This document shows, in pieces, positions 1-11,562 of a DNA stretch of 64,000 nucleotides. This stretch comes from Branchiostoma floridae (lineage: Eukaryota; Chordata; Leptocardii; Amphioxiformes; Branchiostomatidae). The notes beneath the pieces are model-generated. The model did no database searches. It worked only from the letters and a program-made list of their open reading frames with translations, and was not told the DNA's origin. The stretch is from the NCBI RefSeq assembly GCF_000003815.2, contig NC_049979.1:5388890-5452889 (forward strand). Direction: 5' to 3'. Each line of letters opens with the position of its first letter. Within the stretch, counting starts at the first letter, position 1. The translations under genes were made by a program, and so were the position numbers.

Positions 1-345
1 GGAACAGGTGTGCCAAATTTGAGCAGGTGAAACAAAGCGCATAGTGCCGACCATTCTGCGCCCATGGACCGCTTTGTTGGTCGCTGTACACGGAACAAGA
101 CAACTTAATAACGCAGGTGCCGCCACCTTCATTAAACTGATGGGAAGGCACGTCCCAGGGGAGGGGCGGGCGTGGACATGAATTTGCTTTTTTTTTCACC
201 ATCTTTGTGGTGATGTTTTCCTTTAGTTTAGGCAGATTTCGGCGCACATGTGTTGGCGAGACCACATCTATAGATGGGTGGTATAGCAGAGAAAACCACA
301 GAACATGTTGTCAAAACAGAGGAAAGGGTTTTAGTGACAAAACAT

Positions 346-507
346 TAGTCTCTGCGAGGCTCCACACAGTCGCTGGATATGGTAGAGATTGTCTATAGGG
401 ATGTCGAAAACTGTATGTTCTCGGTCGTCCAAATTCTTTGCTGTGTAATCTGTCTACTTGGAGAATTTCTACCATTTCCATCGACGTGTGGAGCCTGGTA
501 GAGTCTA
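346..507. mobile_element. MITE, TAGTCTCTACCAG family, 9-bp TSD
   Basis: Terminal inverted repeats TAGTCTCTGCGAGGCTCC and the complement of its 3' end GGAGCCTGGTAGAGTCTA. Flanks ACAAAACAT and ACAAAACAA match at 8 of 9 positions. Non-autonomous, no coding capacity. Confidence 0.85.
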
Positions 508-850
508 ACAAAACAAACATTACTTCAGATTAATACAAGCTCCTGAAGATGATTGTGATGGCCAGCAATGGGACTATACAACAACAACAGCTCTTTTTGA
601 CGAGGTCCATTCACCGCGCCAATATTTGTGTTCGAGGAAAAGATTACACAAACTTTTTTTTGGGTACAGGTTATAGCTCTGTCAAGATCAGACTCCGTCT
701 GTGTTCTCCCTGTACTTCAGATGACAGGTTCTATTGACGAGTGTCACGGCAAACGTGTCCAACACTTGTCACTTCGTCTAAAGTTTATTGCACAGGTGGG
801 GTCCGTAGAACCGTGAACACGGAGACGTGGATCGTCCTGGTCTGTCCAGC

Positions 851-973
851 NNNNNNNNNNNNNNNNNNNNNNNNNNNNNNNNNNNNNNNNNNNNNNNNNN
901 NNNNNNNNNNNNNNNNNNNNNNNNNNNNNNNNNNNNNNNNNNNNNNNNNNNNNNNNNNNNNNNNNNNNNNNNN
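851..973. other. Assembly gap (N)
   Basis: 123 unknown bases. Open frames crossing it have no meaning. Confidence 1.
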
Positions 974-2324
974 ATTATTGTACACATCAAGAAATCACGA
1001 CACTAGCGTTCGAAAAAAAATTTAAAAGACCATCAAGAGACGAATACTTCAAGTGTGCGACCTGGTCTCGCACCCATCAGGTGCCCGGTAGCTAGAGAAC
1101 ACCGCACTGTGTTTGTCCGCCTTTTATCTGAGGTAGTTGTTCAGTGGCTACATATGAAGTAAACCGGTTGATAGTACATTTTCTATCTGTTTGACGAAGG
1201 ATTATTCCGTCAGAACAACAGAAAGGCGAACAGGGTGGTTGTATTTGGCAAGCCGCTACTGTACTGTCGGACATTTTGGATGAGAGAAGCTTTAAATGTT
1301 CTTGCGAGTTCCTAACCTCAGCGGAGTCGGCAAAAGCCACATTTCACGAATGCTGCTTTGTGACAAGTCGGAAAACTGGGTCATTTTGGACTCTTTATGT
1401 GAGCACGTAGCGATGTCCAAATATCTGCACCTGCGGTGACAATGTGACAGGGGCGTTGCCAAAGCCAAAACCTGTCAACATTGTGTTTTAGTCCAGAAAG
1501 ACGACAGAGCATACGAAAGTAAAAAAGAAATACCTTAGTAACTTTTCAAAGATACTAGTATTCTATTCAGCGACTAAAGAAAATGCATACCTAGGCTTAA
1601 CCTCAATCTTTCAAGCAGCATTATTTGTACGTTTGACAGAGGTAAGTATGCTTTTCGTGACAAGCTGCCACGGCCTCACATGTACACACACGCTGGTAGC
1701 TAGCACACGCCACAGCACCGCATACACGGTACAATAGCGAGAAATGTTTCTCTGTAAGCCTGGACAAACCCACCATTTATCCTTTATTGATTGCGTGCAT
1801 TCACAATCTAATATGAGAATGCTCAATTCAAATATTAGAATGCTTAAATGTCAATACCACCCTTGCGAAACAAAGCGTGGCTCGAGAGAAACAGACAGAA
1901 AACCTGTGTGCGTAATTCACCGGGCCAATATTTACAGATGTCTCTCCAGTAAGAAAAAAGGTCGAAACACCTGAGTGGGATCTCAAGGCGAGAAGACGAA
2001 ATACTTTAAGTACATAACCTTAAGTAGACGTACCATTGAATGTCTTAAGCGCAAAAAGACGGTTCGTGCGTAAGATACGACAATAGGAGGTGTAAGATCG
2101 CTTGTATCTCCCGTTCATTAGTACGTGGAGCAAAAGGTGCGCTATAAAAGGAAGACTTTGATGTGTACTTGGCTGAATTTAGGGTAAAGAGATGTCGGCT
2201 TCGGTCGAACAGGACTGAATTAGGCGGCGCCTGTTTCCTGTGAAAGTTATTGACAGCTGACCTCGTTTTGTCGTCTGATGGTTCTTCTCCGTTCTGTACG
2301 AGAGAAAGGACGGTTTTACTGAGA
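974..2324. other. No recognised feature
   Basis: Unique-looking sequence with only short open frames, no splice-consistent coding signal and no repeat ends. The same applies to 1-345 and 508-850. Confidence 0.6.
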
Positions 2325-2612
2325 ACAGGACCGGACCGAGGCAGGGACAGAGCAGGCGGATGTGATACACCTGTGCAATAAAACTTAAGTCTGGAATTCA
2401 CACCGCACAAGCATGTCTCTTTCTGTCCAAAATAACTTTTCAAACGTTTTGAAATGTAGACATGAGAACAGGGCCGGAGTCGAGTAGACGGACGTAATGC
2501 ACCTGTTATCAAGGGGCTGTGCAATAAAACTAAAGTCTGGAACTCACATCGCACAAGCATGTCTCTTTCTGTCCTAAATAACGTTTCAAACTTTTGGAAA
2601 TGTAGACATATA
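2325..2612. repeat. Tandem duplication, about 145-bp unit
   Basis: GCAATAAAACTTAAGTCTGG at about 2376 and GCAATAAAACTAAAGTCTGG at about 2521 begin long matching stretches that share GCACAAGCATGTCTCTTTCT and TGAAATGTAGACAT-like ends. Two diverged units side by side. Confidence 0.8.
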
Positions 2613-3300
2613 GAACACACCATAGATAAGTAGTCACCAGGGTTGAAGTTAAGATATATAATGTCCTTTATCGACTTTCTACTTTATGAGACGAAATATT
2701 GTTTTCAAGCTCAGTTGAAACACACGATTCGTTCTCAGAGCACAGGGTGCATATTTCTTCAGAAGGAAACTTATTTTTTTTATTACTAAAAAAAGAGAAA
2801 TTTCGTGGACCTAGATAAAACTGTTTTGGTGTCTACCATTCAACAATGTTCCTCTTTTCATTCCCCACTTCATTTTTCTTCCTGTTCGATCAGGATAGAC
2901 CTGTCCAGTCGTTTGATAAGAGCACAGGGCTTCTTTACGATAGCTCCCGGTTTGTACATGTAATCACACTTCGCTTAAGGACTCATCTCTTACTTTTTAT
3001 TTTATACAACAACAGAATACAGTACAGTACAAGACAGAGAAGTGGTAAACTCTAGCAACATTCAAGCAACATGCTAATATTAACAAAGGAAAAACAATTA
3101 CAACTCATCTCTGCTCAATTAAGACTTAAGTGGTGCAAAGCCACACAACACTGACAGTACTACTACTGTCAGTTATCTGTCTGCAGAAGTCTGGTAAAGA
3201 GTCAGCAGCGAATAATGATGATGATGATAGAGAATAAGTAGCAGTAAAACACTGATGTATGAGCAAAATGCCTTTGTGCGATAAAAGACGCACCACCGGT
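2613..3300. other. No recognised feature
   Basis: AT-rich, no coding signal seen. Confidence 0.6.
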
Positions 3301-3600
3301 GTACTAAGTTTTAAGGACCTAGAGTTGTCCATATTGTTGGACACTAAGTTTTGAGGACCTAGCCGTGGATCTAAATTTCTGCATTATAGCTTTGATACGG
3401 TCAAATCTCAAAAACGCATGATGTGTGTTCTTTGGCAACATCCTGTTGTCCAGCTTTATGTTCACTGAAGGACCATCACTTTCTCTGTTTATCAGACCCA
3501 GCCGCTCATCTCTGTTACGAAAATTTCTGCAATATAGCTTTGATACGCTTAAGTCTCAAAAACGCATGATGTGTGTGTTCTTGGGGAACATCCTGTTGTA
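3300..3600. repeat. Tandem repeats running into an assembly gap
   Basis: ACTAAGTTTT(A/G)AGGACCTAG occurs twice about 40 bp apart. TTTCTGCATTATAGCTTTGA at about 3377 recurs about 148 bp later, followed by AAAACGCATGATGTGTG and AACATCCTGTTGT in both units. The second unit breaks off at the gap, so an array may have blocked assembly. Confidence 0.8.
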
Positions 3601-3784
3601 NNNNNNNNNNNNNNNNNNNNNNNNNNNNNNNNNNNNNNNNNNNNNNNNNNNNNNNNNNNNNNNNNNNNNNNNNNNNNNNNNNNNNNNNNNNNNNNNNNNN
3701 NNNNNNNNNNNNNNNNNNNNNNNNNNNNNNNNNNNNNNNNNNNNNNNNNNNNNNNNNNNNNNNNNNNNNNNNNNNNNNNNNNNN
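3601..3784. other. Assembly gap (N)
   Basis: 184 unknown bases next to tandem repeats. Confidence 1.
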
Positions 3785-5340
3785 GAAGACTTAAACTCTT
3801 AAGAAGCGCAGGTAAGAGTCTTGGTAGTTTCCCACGCCCCAGGTAATGACAGGACTGTCATAACACACATCTGTTTATGGGTACAACATAAGCTCGTGGT
3901 TCCGTCACGGGTTTTGGATCTCACACTCACTTGCTTCAAACCCGCGACACAAACTTAACGAACTGCGGTAACGCATCGGAAGGACTCTCATTTTGGCCAG
4001 ATTGAATCTATTCGACTGGTGATAACGCATCCACCCTGAAGCAGGATTGAAAAGTAGTGTCCACTGGAGACCTTGTGAGGCACCAGAGAATATCGACACA
4101 ATGTTATTCTATGTATATGTTTGACAAATTTCGAGAGGTAATCTGGGAAAGGGATGAAATGAAATGAGAATTAAATGGTAAATGATTATGTACCACATGA
4201 TTATAATTGTCGCCATAAATACAACTGTTATTTTGTTTATCTTGTATTCTAGTATTTAATTTGCTCTGTTCATTTCTGCGAAATCTTGCTTTGATAGTTT
4301 TGATTTATATCTCTGTATCGTATATTACTGGGGACTTGATCTTGTATAACAGGAGTATACTTATTTCATGTACCTGTAACATATGATTGACGAATACTCT
4401 TCTAATATTTTCTGACTTCTTCTCTAGGAAGAGATTTGTACATTGCATTCAGACAAATTCTGTAATCTTTTTAGGAAAAAATACCACATCAACTATGCAC
4501 TGGGTTACATATTTTTGTTAGACCTGACCTCACGAATGCTAACGGTCCATTTGTGTAAATCAGTTTACACATGGCACATCCAGATCGTTAACATAACAAG
4601 AGGAAACAATGTCGTAAAGGCAGGTATCCGTGGACAGGTGTGCGCGCTACCCGTGAGTACTTCCGTAAGTGCATGTAATGTTTTGCCGAGTCTAAATTGA
4701 TCGTTCCTAAACAGCTTAGGGATCCTAGGATGTCGAAAATACGTTAGGGACGAACGATTTGAGTAATGCACACTAGTCTGGAAACTATGTCGGATTTATC
4801 CAAATCCCGGATACCGTATTCATCATCACAGTTGTCACGAGATTTCTTTAATGATCCGGTAAAGTCCTTAAACAGTACAAATTTGCTGACAACGTACACA
4901 AAGTGTTTCACAATCACGTATAGTATAAAAACGACCAAGACACCTACTTGTTGTGGAATGGCGTTGTGGTGTGGCGTGAGGAGGTGTTCGCCGGAACAGC
5001 GTCAGTGTCGTCCGTTTCCTGCTGGCAGAATGAAAGCACGGAGGTGCGAACGCACACTATTCTATTGGCGTAAAATTACCTCCACTCGCACACGGGGAGC
5101 AATTAATATTCATCCGCCGCTCAGGAGGGCCGGGCGAATGGTCGACTCCACCCGTGGCCTGACCTGCATCGGTTCCCATGGCGACAGGCCGACACCCTTC
5201 TTTAAAATACTCGCCTTCCGACAAAACAAAGTTATCAGATTGTGTTATCACTGCTGATGGGTCGCTCTAGGGCTTGAAGAAAGGAGTGAGTCAGCAATAT
5301 ATTATCATTGAGGGATGGACAGTGATACTCATGTTCATGT
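3785..5340. other. No gene recognised; GC-richer patch at 4960-5230
   Basis: Mostly AT-rich with short frames only. The patch at 4960-5230 is GC-richer and CpG-rich, including CCGCCGCTCAGGAGGGCCGG, and could be regulatory; no motif decides this. Confidence 0.45.
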
Positions 5341-5345
5341 CATAC

Positions 5346-5349
5346 ATGC

Positions 5350-5390
<41 letters not shown>

Positions 5391-5425
5391 TACACGCACA
5401 CACACACGCACATACACACATGTGT
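5346..5425. repeat. (CA)n microsatellite
   Basis: Near-perfect CA dinucleotide run with a few G/T interruptions. A second, impure CA/CATA run is at 5551-5620. Confidence 0.98.
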
Positions 5426-5987
5426 CTGTTCATTCACCATATATTTACGAGTCTGCATAGGACCTAATGGCTTTTGTGGTTGATGGTCATTTGAACAACT
5501 ATTTTCTGAAGAAGAGGGTAGGCACTCTGACCTCTGTTAAAACAATACTGCACACACACACAGACACACACACGCACATACATACATACAAACAAATACA
5601 TACATATACACACACAGGGAAATGAAATGACCACAAAATCAGACGCATCTACACACATCAAGCACAAATACTGTACTTAACAGGTGGTTGAACAAACTTT
5701 CCAGGAGTAAAAGTTTTAGCATTATCTCTTAATCTCTTACATATCAGTCCGATAACGGTACTAAAGCTAATATTACTACATATTTCTTTTATTACGACCC
5801 TGGTATTAATGGGTCGTCATCACGTATGCAGTATTTCGCCCTTGATGCACTCCGTTTTTCCTGGGTGATGTTATTGGGTAAACAGTAGAGAGTGGACACA
5901 TCGTGAATCAAGCACAGGTGCATTACTAGAACAATGCCGTGATGTGTTACGGATCCACACACTACACCTGTACAACTGAGCCAGTTG

Positions 5988-6275
5988 TGGCGTCGGGCGT
6001 GGTGTAACTGGTAGAGCGTTCGGCTAGGAATCTATAGGTCCTGAGTTCGATCCCCGTCGTGCCCCCGACGTTGTGCCCCTTGGAAAGGCACTTGACATGA
6101 CCTTCCTCATTTCACCCAGGTGTAAAAATGGGTACCTGACTTCGGTCGGGGAGGTAAAAGACTACCTTTACCTTCTGTCTGTACCGTGTATGCGGCACTG
6201 TTAATATAAGTTACAAAACTTCAGTGCAGTGCCACATTGTCCTCGTCTGTCCAAAAGCAAATAGAAAAAAAAACT
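5988..6275 (+). mobile_element. tRNA-derived SINE
   Basis: The head reads as a decayed tRNA: acceptor-like GGGCGTG...CGTGCCC, A box TGGTGTAACTGG and B box AGTTCGATCCC. The body contains CTTGGAAAGGCACTTGACAT and AAAAATGGGTACCTGAC, of the conserved central-domain SINE type, and ends in an A-rich tail. T-stem pairing is poor, so it is not a tRNA gene. Confidence 0.75.
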
Positions 6276-7173
6276 GAACCAGGATTAACGTTATAGCGAG
6301 ACATAGGCTGTGAAGATAGTTCCTTTAAGATTTAAGAATGCGACGTTGAGTTGATCAATAAACACTATTCTTTAGGTCAGCCACAAAATTGAGTCCTGTT
6401 GACGCGAGATACTGCTGTGCTGTTCTCTCTCACCACAAGATGCAATTTACAATGTTGTTCAAACCCATGTACCGTACTACCCAGGTATCAGGTACGCTGT
6501 GACACAAGCCAGTTTGTGTTTGTGAAGAGTAGCTTGTGTTGTAAATGCAGAAATGTTCGCGATGGTTTTGTGTTCGCGGTATTCGCGTTGCAAATTTACC
6601 GCGAACTTAAAACCACCAAGAAAATTTTCCATGCCAGTAAGAGACTGCAGTGCATGGTGCTACCGCAAACTCAAAACCACCACGAAAAGTCCTTTTTCCG
6701 CGATATGTAGCTGGACATGAGAGAAACCTAAGACTATGAATACATTAAATGTAAGCGCTACATGATTTCCTGTCTACTCACAGATAACACAAACTTTGAC
6801 AAACATGGGGGTAGCGGTGACACCGTCACGATGTCTTTATTTGGCCAAACTCTTCTTTAAAAAAAAAATCTAGCTGACGCGTCTGCTCGGAGACTATGAA
6901 TACATTACATGTAAGCGCTATCTCCGCCGAGATGTCCTGTGTTAGATATGGTAGCTGTGACATGAGATATTATGTTTAGATTGGACCATTCATCATGCAG
7001 GTAGGCACCAGGTGAGGCTGTCAGGCTTTCCTGTCTGCCAACTTTTGTTGTGCCAAGCGTCGGCGGTACGCCCGCGACATCACGTAGTTCCCAGTCTGAA
7101 ATACATCGTGATGACAGCCGTGGTTCGTGGTCAGTCAGGGACTCAACAATGGGCCGCACAGATTTGTGAACAG
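6276..7173. other. No gene; 29-bp direct repeat pair and degenerate MITE sequence
   Basis: GACTATGAATACATTAAATG at about 6731 and its near copy at about 6893 bracket about 135 bp containing a degraded TTTATTTGGCCAAACTCTTC segment of the TAGTCTC family. Nothing else recognised. Confidence 0.5.
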
Positions 7174-7340
7174 TAGTCTCCATGCAGAGTTTAGGCTCTG
7201 GCTGTCTTTTGACGTTTTTTTAGTCGTTTTTATCTGGCTTTCTATTTTGTATTGTGTTAGGTCGAAAACAGAAAGTCCGATAAAAACGATTAAAAAAAAC
7301 GTCAAAAAATAGCCAGAGCCGAACCTCTGCTTGGAGGGTA
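7174..7340. mobile_element. Foldback MITE, TAGTCTCC...GGAGGGTA, 9-bp TSD
   Basis: The two arms are long inverted repeats: AGGCTCTGGCTG...GACGTTTTTTTAGTCGTTTTTAT on the left pairs with the complement of GATAAAAACGATTAAAAAAAACGTC...AGCCAGAGCC on the right. Flanks TGTGAACAG and GGTGAACAG match at 8 of 9. Confidence 0.85.
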
Positions 7341-7716
7341 GGTGAACAGAGACTTTCGACTGTTTCTGTCTGTTCAGAACGTGTAGGAATAGCGCATCTA
7401 GGTCATTCGATCGTACAACTTTGTGACAGATTCAATGTCACCTTTCAATCTTGTGTTAGTGAGAGATTTTGCAACTGAGATCGGGCGTATGGAAAAAATA
7501 TACTTTTTTGTCTCGTATAAACTTGAAGAAATCAGACAATTTTTCAACTTGCTTCCTTCCAATAGTGAATGATGTAATAACCCTATAGCTGCTTCTAACT
7601 TACCATAAGAAAAACAAAGATAACTTTGAGCATAAACTCATTGTAGAAAAACAAACGCGAGAACCATTGGAAAGGACCCGTGTATATTCTCCCGTTGAAA
7701 TTATGCCATCGTGAAA

Positions 7717-8225
7717 CTCGTCTGTTGCAGGAACTTCTAGGAGCTTGTACCAGGGGTAAACTATAGGTTTGTCGAACTGCGACTGGTACTACAAGTTTAA
7801 GGATCCTTTCTAGATCTCAGTCACATAGAGAGGCTGTTTTTGTTCCTGCAACTCAGTCCAGGGTTTATTTCACATACGTGTATGAAGTGCGGAAGAAGTC
7901 CTTGTCACTTTAACAACATTATGTGCCCAAACTCACTGTATAGATAATGGTAATGCCGTCTTAAAAATACACAAAATAACAAAACCGCGAATATATTTTG
8001 CTTTGTCAAATTGGGTTTTGTCTATTGAACAGACGTGTAAAAATGTCAGAGTCCGACACCGTGAGTGAGTTTGAGTTTATTGGGATGCCCTTTAGCTCAG
8101 ATTCAGCTAATCTTCCATGTTCTATCTGTAGACATGTGGAGGTTATCGACTTTACATGACGGAAAGTTGACTAGAAAACGTTCCAACTCAATAACACCGC
8201 TTTGGCGAATCCTCCTATTTGTGCT
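7717..8225. repeat. Copy 1 of a near-identical 0.5-kb duplication (haplotype pair)
   Basis: Nearly identical to 8428-8935, with only a handful of substitutions and indels. It ends where a TAGTCTC MITE begins at 8225, which the other copy lacks. It includes the short frame MSESDTVSEFEFIGMPFSSD at 8043. Confidence 0.9.
8043..8159 (+). CDS. Short open frame, 38 codons, uncertain
   Basis: Starts MSESDTVSEFEFIGMPFSSD and contains CSICRHVEVIDF before TGA. Present also at 8753 with one amino-acid change (F to S). ATG context and a possible internal donor (GTGAGT) would allow it to be a first exon, but no partner exon is seen. Could easily be chance. Confidence 0.15.
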   Translation: MSESDTVSEFEFIGMPFSSDSANLPCSICRHVEVIDFT

Positions 8226-8327
8226 AGTCTCTACCAGACTCCGGATCGCTGGAAAAATCGTAGAAATGGAACAAATCAGAGGAGTAAGCCGGCCAGAGGA
8301 ATATAACCGGCCAGGGAACAGGACGCG
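8225..8327. mobile_element. MITE 5' end, TAGTCTCTACCAG family, cut by gap
   Basis: Begins TAGTCTCTACCAGACTCCGG. The 3' end is lost in the gap. It is absent from the paired copy, where the sequence reads straight through. Confidence 0.8.
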
Positions 8328-8427
8328 NNNNNNNNNNNNNNNNNNNNNNNNNNNNNNNNNNNNNNNNNNNNNNNNNNNNNNNNNNNNNNNNNNNNNNNNN
8401 NNNNNNNNNNNNNNNNNNNNNNNNNNN
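8328..8427. other. Assembly gap (exactly 100 N)
   Basis: A default-size gap separating two near-identical copies. Confidence 1.
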
Positions 8428-8935
8428 CTCGTCTGTTGCGGAACTTCTAGGAGCTTGTACCAGGGGTAAACTATAGGTTTGTCGAACTGCGACTGGTACT
8501 ACAAGTTTAAGGATCCTTTCTAGATCTCAGTCACATAGAGAGGCTGTTTTTGTTTCTGCAACTCAGTCCAGGGTTTATTTCACATACGTGTATGAAGTGC
8601 GGAAGAAGTCCTTGTCACTTTAACAACATTATGTGCCCAAACTCACTGTATAGATAATGGTAATGCCGTCTTAAAAGTACACAAAATAACAAAACCGCGA
8701 ATATATTTTGCTTTGTCAAATTGGGTTTTGTCTATTGAACAGACGTGTAAAAATGTCAGAGTCCGACACCGTGAGTGAGTCTGAGTTTATTGGGATGCCC
8801 TTTAGCTCAGATTCAGCTAATCTTCCATGTTCTATCTGTAGACATGTGGAGGTTATCGACTTTACATGACGGAAAGTTGACTAGAAAACGTTCCAACTCA
8901 ATAACACCGCTTTGGCGAATCCTCCTATTGTGCCA
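8428..8935. repeat. Copy 2 of the near-identical duplication
   Basis: Starts at the gap edge with the same sequence as 7717 and continues past the MITE insertion point of copy 1 into ordinary sequence (from CCACTGGATTTCG). Confidence 0.9.
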
Positions 8936-9731
8936 CTGGATTTCGTATTTCTTGGTCAGACATGGAAAATCGAACAGAGATTGAAAGAGACGAACGATTA
9001 TTGTGTAATTGAAAGTTTTCCACAGCGGTCGTCGCCCTTTACAATGCGTCACGACAGGATGCACACAGTTACGCCGTACAATTGGTCAATTATCCCGGCA
9101 AAATTGTTCCGTATTTGAAGAGGAAATCCTCACAAATTAGAGACGAGGAAATCGGATAATTGGCTGCGATGAAAATTACAGTTTTCACTTGGATGTCCCA
9201 AACAGGTGCTGAAGCTGTCCGAATGAGGAAATATCACGAACATGGCCATAATTAATATTAATAGTCGAGATGCATAATCTGCAATTGTCTGCATAGTTCA
9301 GCTGATGGCGCATGGCGACAAAATCGGAGTCAAATGAGTCAAATTTATGTTCAATTGTAAAGAATCAGTCCACTAAACCTGTAATTTGACATCGTCCATA
9401 CATTTTCATCAAATATTTATGCCGATGCATGCAGACGACGGGAAAATAAACGAATGAAAAGCACACCTTTGAACGTAACTGTCAGGATTATCCGACAATT
9501 GGCTCCATCTTTGTGTGTGGTCAAAATTCAGACCTTCAATTTGCCGGTGATGTGATAATCCATTCCCCCCGCCCATCATTTTTCAACGGTTCATTGCGAG
9601 AGTTTGGTCAGGGGCTTTATGAGTGACAAAAACAGTGATACTGATAGTTGAAAAGAACAACATAAATGCGCTCTTTAGATTGTGCAAGTGTCCAACTCGG
9701 CCGAACCTTGCACTGCCGACGTCAGCATTCC
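8936..9731. other. No recognised feature
   Basis: Unique-looking, AT-rich; short frames only. Confidence 0.55.
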
Positions 9732-10000
9732 TAGTCTCTACGGGACTCCGACCTGGCCGAATAGTAACAAGGGAATTTCACCAAGTTAGGAATAAAACTC
9801 TAGTACGTGTTAATTGGCCTAGGAGTGAACTGTTCAGCCTGTAGACTACTAGTATGTTTTTGGTATCATCTAGGAGTGAACTGATCGGCCGCGGGAACTA
9901 ACTGGATTGACTGCAAAAAGACTGACTGAGATCCCATGGCAACTTATTTGTCCCTATTTGGTCAAATTCTTCTCTCTTGTCATCCAGCTGGTCGACACGT
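9732..10000. mobile_element. Degenerate TAGTCTC-family MITE
   Basis: TAGTCTCTACGGGACTCCGA, then AAGTTAGGAATAAAA and AATTGGCCTAGGAGTG as in intact copies. The right inverted repeat is missing, although a related TTATTTGTCC...CAGCTGG segment follows. Confidence 0.65.
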
Positions 10001-10438
10001 CTGCTTGGACGCTAAGCATGCCCACCTTGCGAATTAGTGTTCTATATAAGCGGGTCAATCTAGCACACACGAGTAAGGATAACAATGACATGACATGCCC
10101 ACATGACAGAACGGTTTTCCACCAGACTGTGGTGATAATCAAGTGTTTTTAACCGCTCTTGTGGGCACCGGGGCATGTTTATCAAGTGCTCTACATAAGT
10201 ACCGTAAAGTTTCGTATATCTTCTGTCGTCAACAGACCTATAACTACAGTGACACGTCACAGCTGAAAATCGTACACAGAAAAGGGCACACAACTTTGAA
10301 CAAAACTTCAGGATTAGTATGTCCCAGTGGCCTGCTCTTACTGATCCCCACTTTTGCTATTCCGTTGGGAAAAACCCGGATTGCACCTGTCCGAGGCGTA
10401 ACTTCTCAGAACAGTAGGCGAGAATCACTGTGATAATT
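10001..10438. other. No recognised feature
   Basis: Short frames only, no repeat ends. Confidence 0.55.
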
Positions 10439-10740
10439 GAATGAAGGCCTTTATAGACATTTTTGCCCAACCGAGCTAAGTACAGGTCACAACACTGAGA
10501 CAAAACACATACATACATAGAGGTATCACAGATCTAGTCTAACACAGAAGTTCGGCTTCTTCTCGCTTCTTGATAATAGTGAAAATGTAGGACTGTGGTT
10601 TAGCTATAGTCGGTTTGTCAAAACGCATGAGAAATATAAACTTGTCAGTGCTACTTGTGTGTCTAAAGTGAGGGAATCTAATTTCTATATAACTATAGAA
10701 TATGTCTATCATTGACATACATAGCACAATCAACTATGAA
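10439..10740 (-). mobile_element. LINE 3' end (CR1/L2-like), minus strand
   Basis: The minus strand encodes [32 protein letters not shown] and [10 protein letters not shown] before a stop, then an untranslated tail ending in an ATTC-type repeat. The same sequence appears in plus orientation at 26075-26345. This looks like the C-terminal tail of a LINE reverse-transcriptase ORF plus 3' UTR. Confidence 0.65.
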
Positions 10741-11361
10741 GTGCACTTAATCTTCTACCGTGTTCGAAGTCCCAAATGCTTGTTACTCTAGATACTCATC
10801 ATTATCGATTAATATTGTGTCTGAGATAAAGTGAGAAGCTGGTTCTTATACAAGAACAATCACGTCAGCCACGCTTGGCAGTCAGCCATCATCATTTTGC
10901 ATCGGTGTTTATCATCAAATCACAAAAGCCACTCATTGTGCAGAACGTGTGGCAAAGAAGAGTCAAACCCAACCATAGTACACGTAGCGCCCTACGTTTG
11001 ATTAGAAATTAGTCTCATGTACTCTGTTACTTTACTGTTATTCTGATACTGTACATGCAATTAACATCCAGTCATGATTTTGCAAATAAAACTTTGCTTA
11101 TCGCCTCATTGGTAGTGCGTCTGAATCAGTGTTTCACGAAGTAGTCCATTCTGATAATAATAACAATAATGATAATGATAACATTTCTGGTGCATCTGCA
11201 GCCATTAGGTACCCAATATTTGGGTATTGAGGCTGATTAACGTGATGGAGGCATGCACCCTCTCGAACAAGGGGAAAACACGCCAGGTATAATCTTCCAA
11301 AAATATGAACACGGGGTTTTCTCTTAAACTGATTCTGTGTTAACTTAAAGACCCAATACAT
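10741..11361. other. No recognised feature
   Basis: AT-rich with a short ATAATAATG-type simple stretch near 11155. Confidence 0.55.
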
Positions 11362-11562
11362 TACTCTTCAAGCAGATGTTAGGCTGCTTTTTGACGTTTT
11401 TTTTTGCATTTCCATCGGACTTTCTATTTTGTACCATTTTCTTGATGTCTCGCGGCCTCAAGAAAACGGTACTAAGTTGAAAGCCTGATGAACTGTACGC
11501 CTTAAAATTAAAAAAGAATAAAGTAAAAAAGCAGCCGGAGCCTAACCACTGCTTGGAGAGTA
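11362..11562. mobile_element. MITE, TACTCTTCAAGCAG ends, perfect 9-bp TSD
   Basis: Ends TACTCTTCAAGCAG...CTGCTTGGAGAGTA, flanked on both sides by CCAATACAT. Inner parts (GACGTTTTTTTTT, GGACTTTCTATTTTGTA) relate it to the foldback at 7174. Confidence 0.9.

Noticed and set aside
5274-5483. A frame of HTHTHTH repeats
   Set aside because: Translation of the CA microsatellite.
5998-6065. A tRNA gene
   Set aside because: A and B boxes are present, but the T stem does not pair and a SINE body follows directly.
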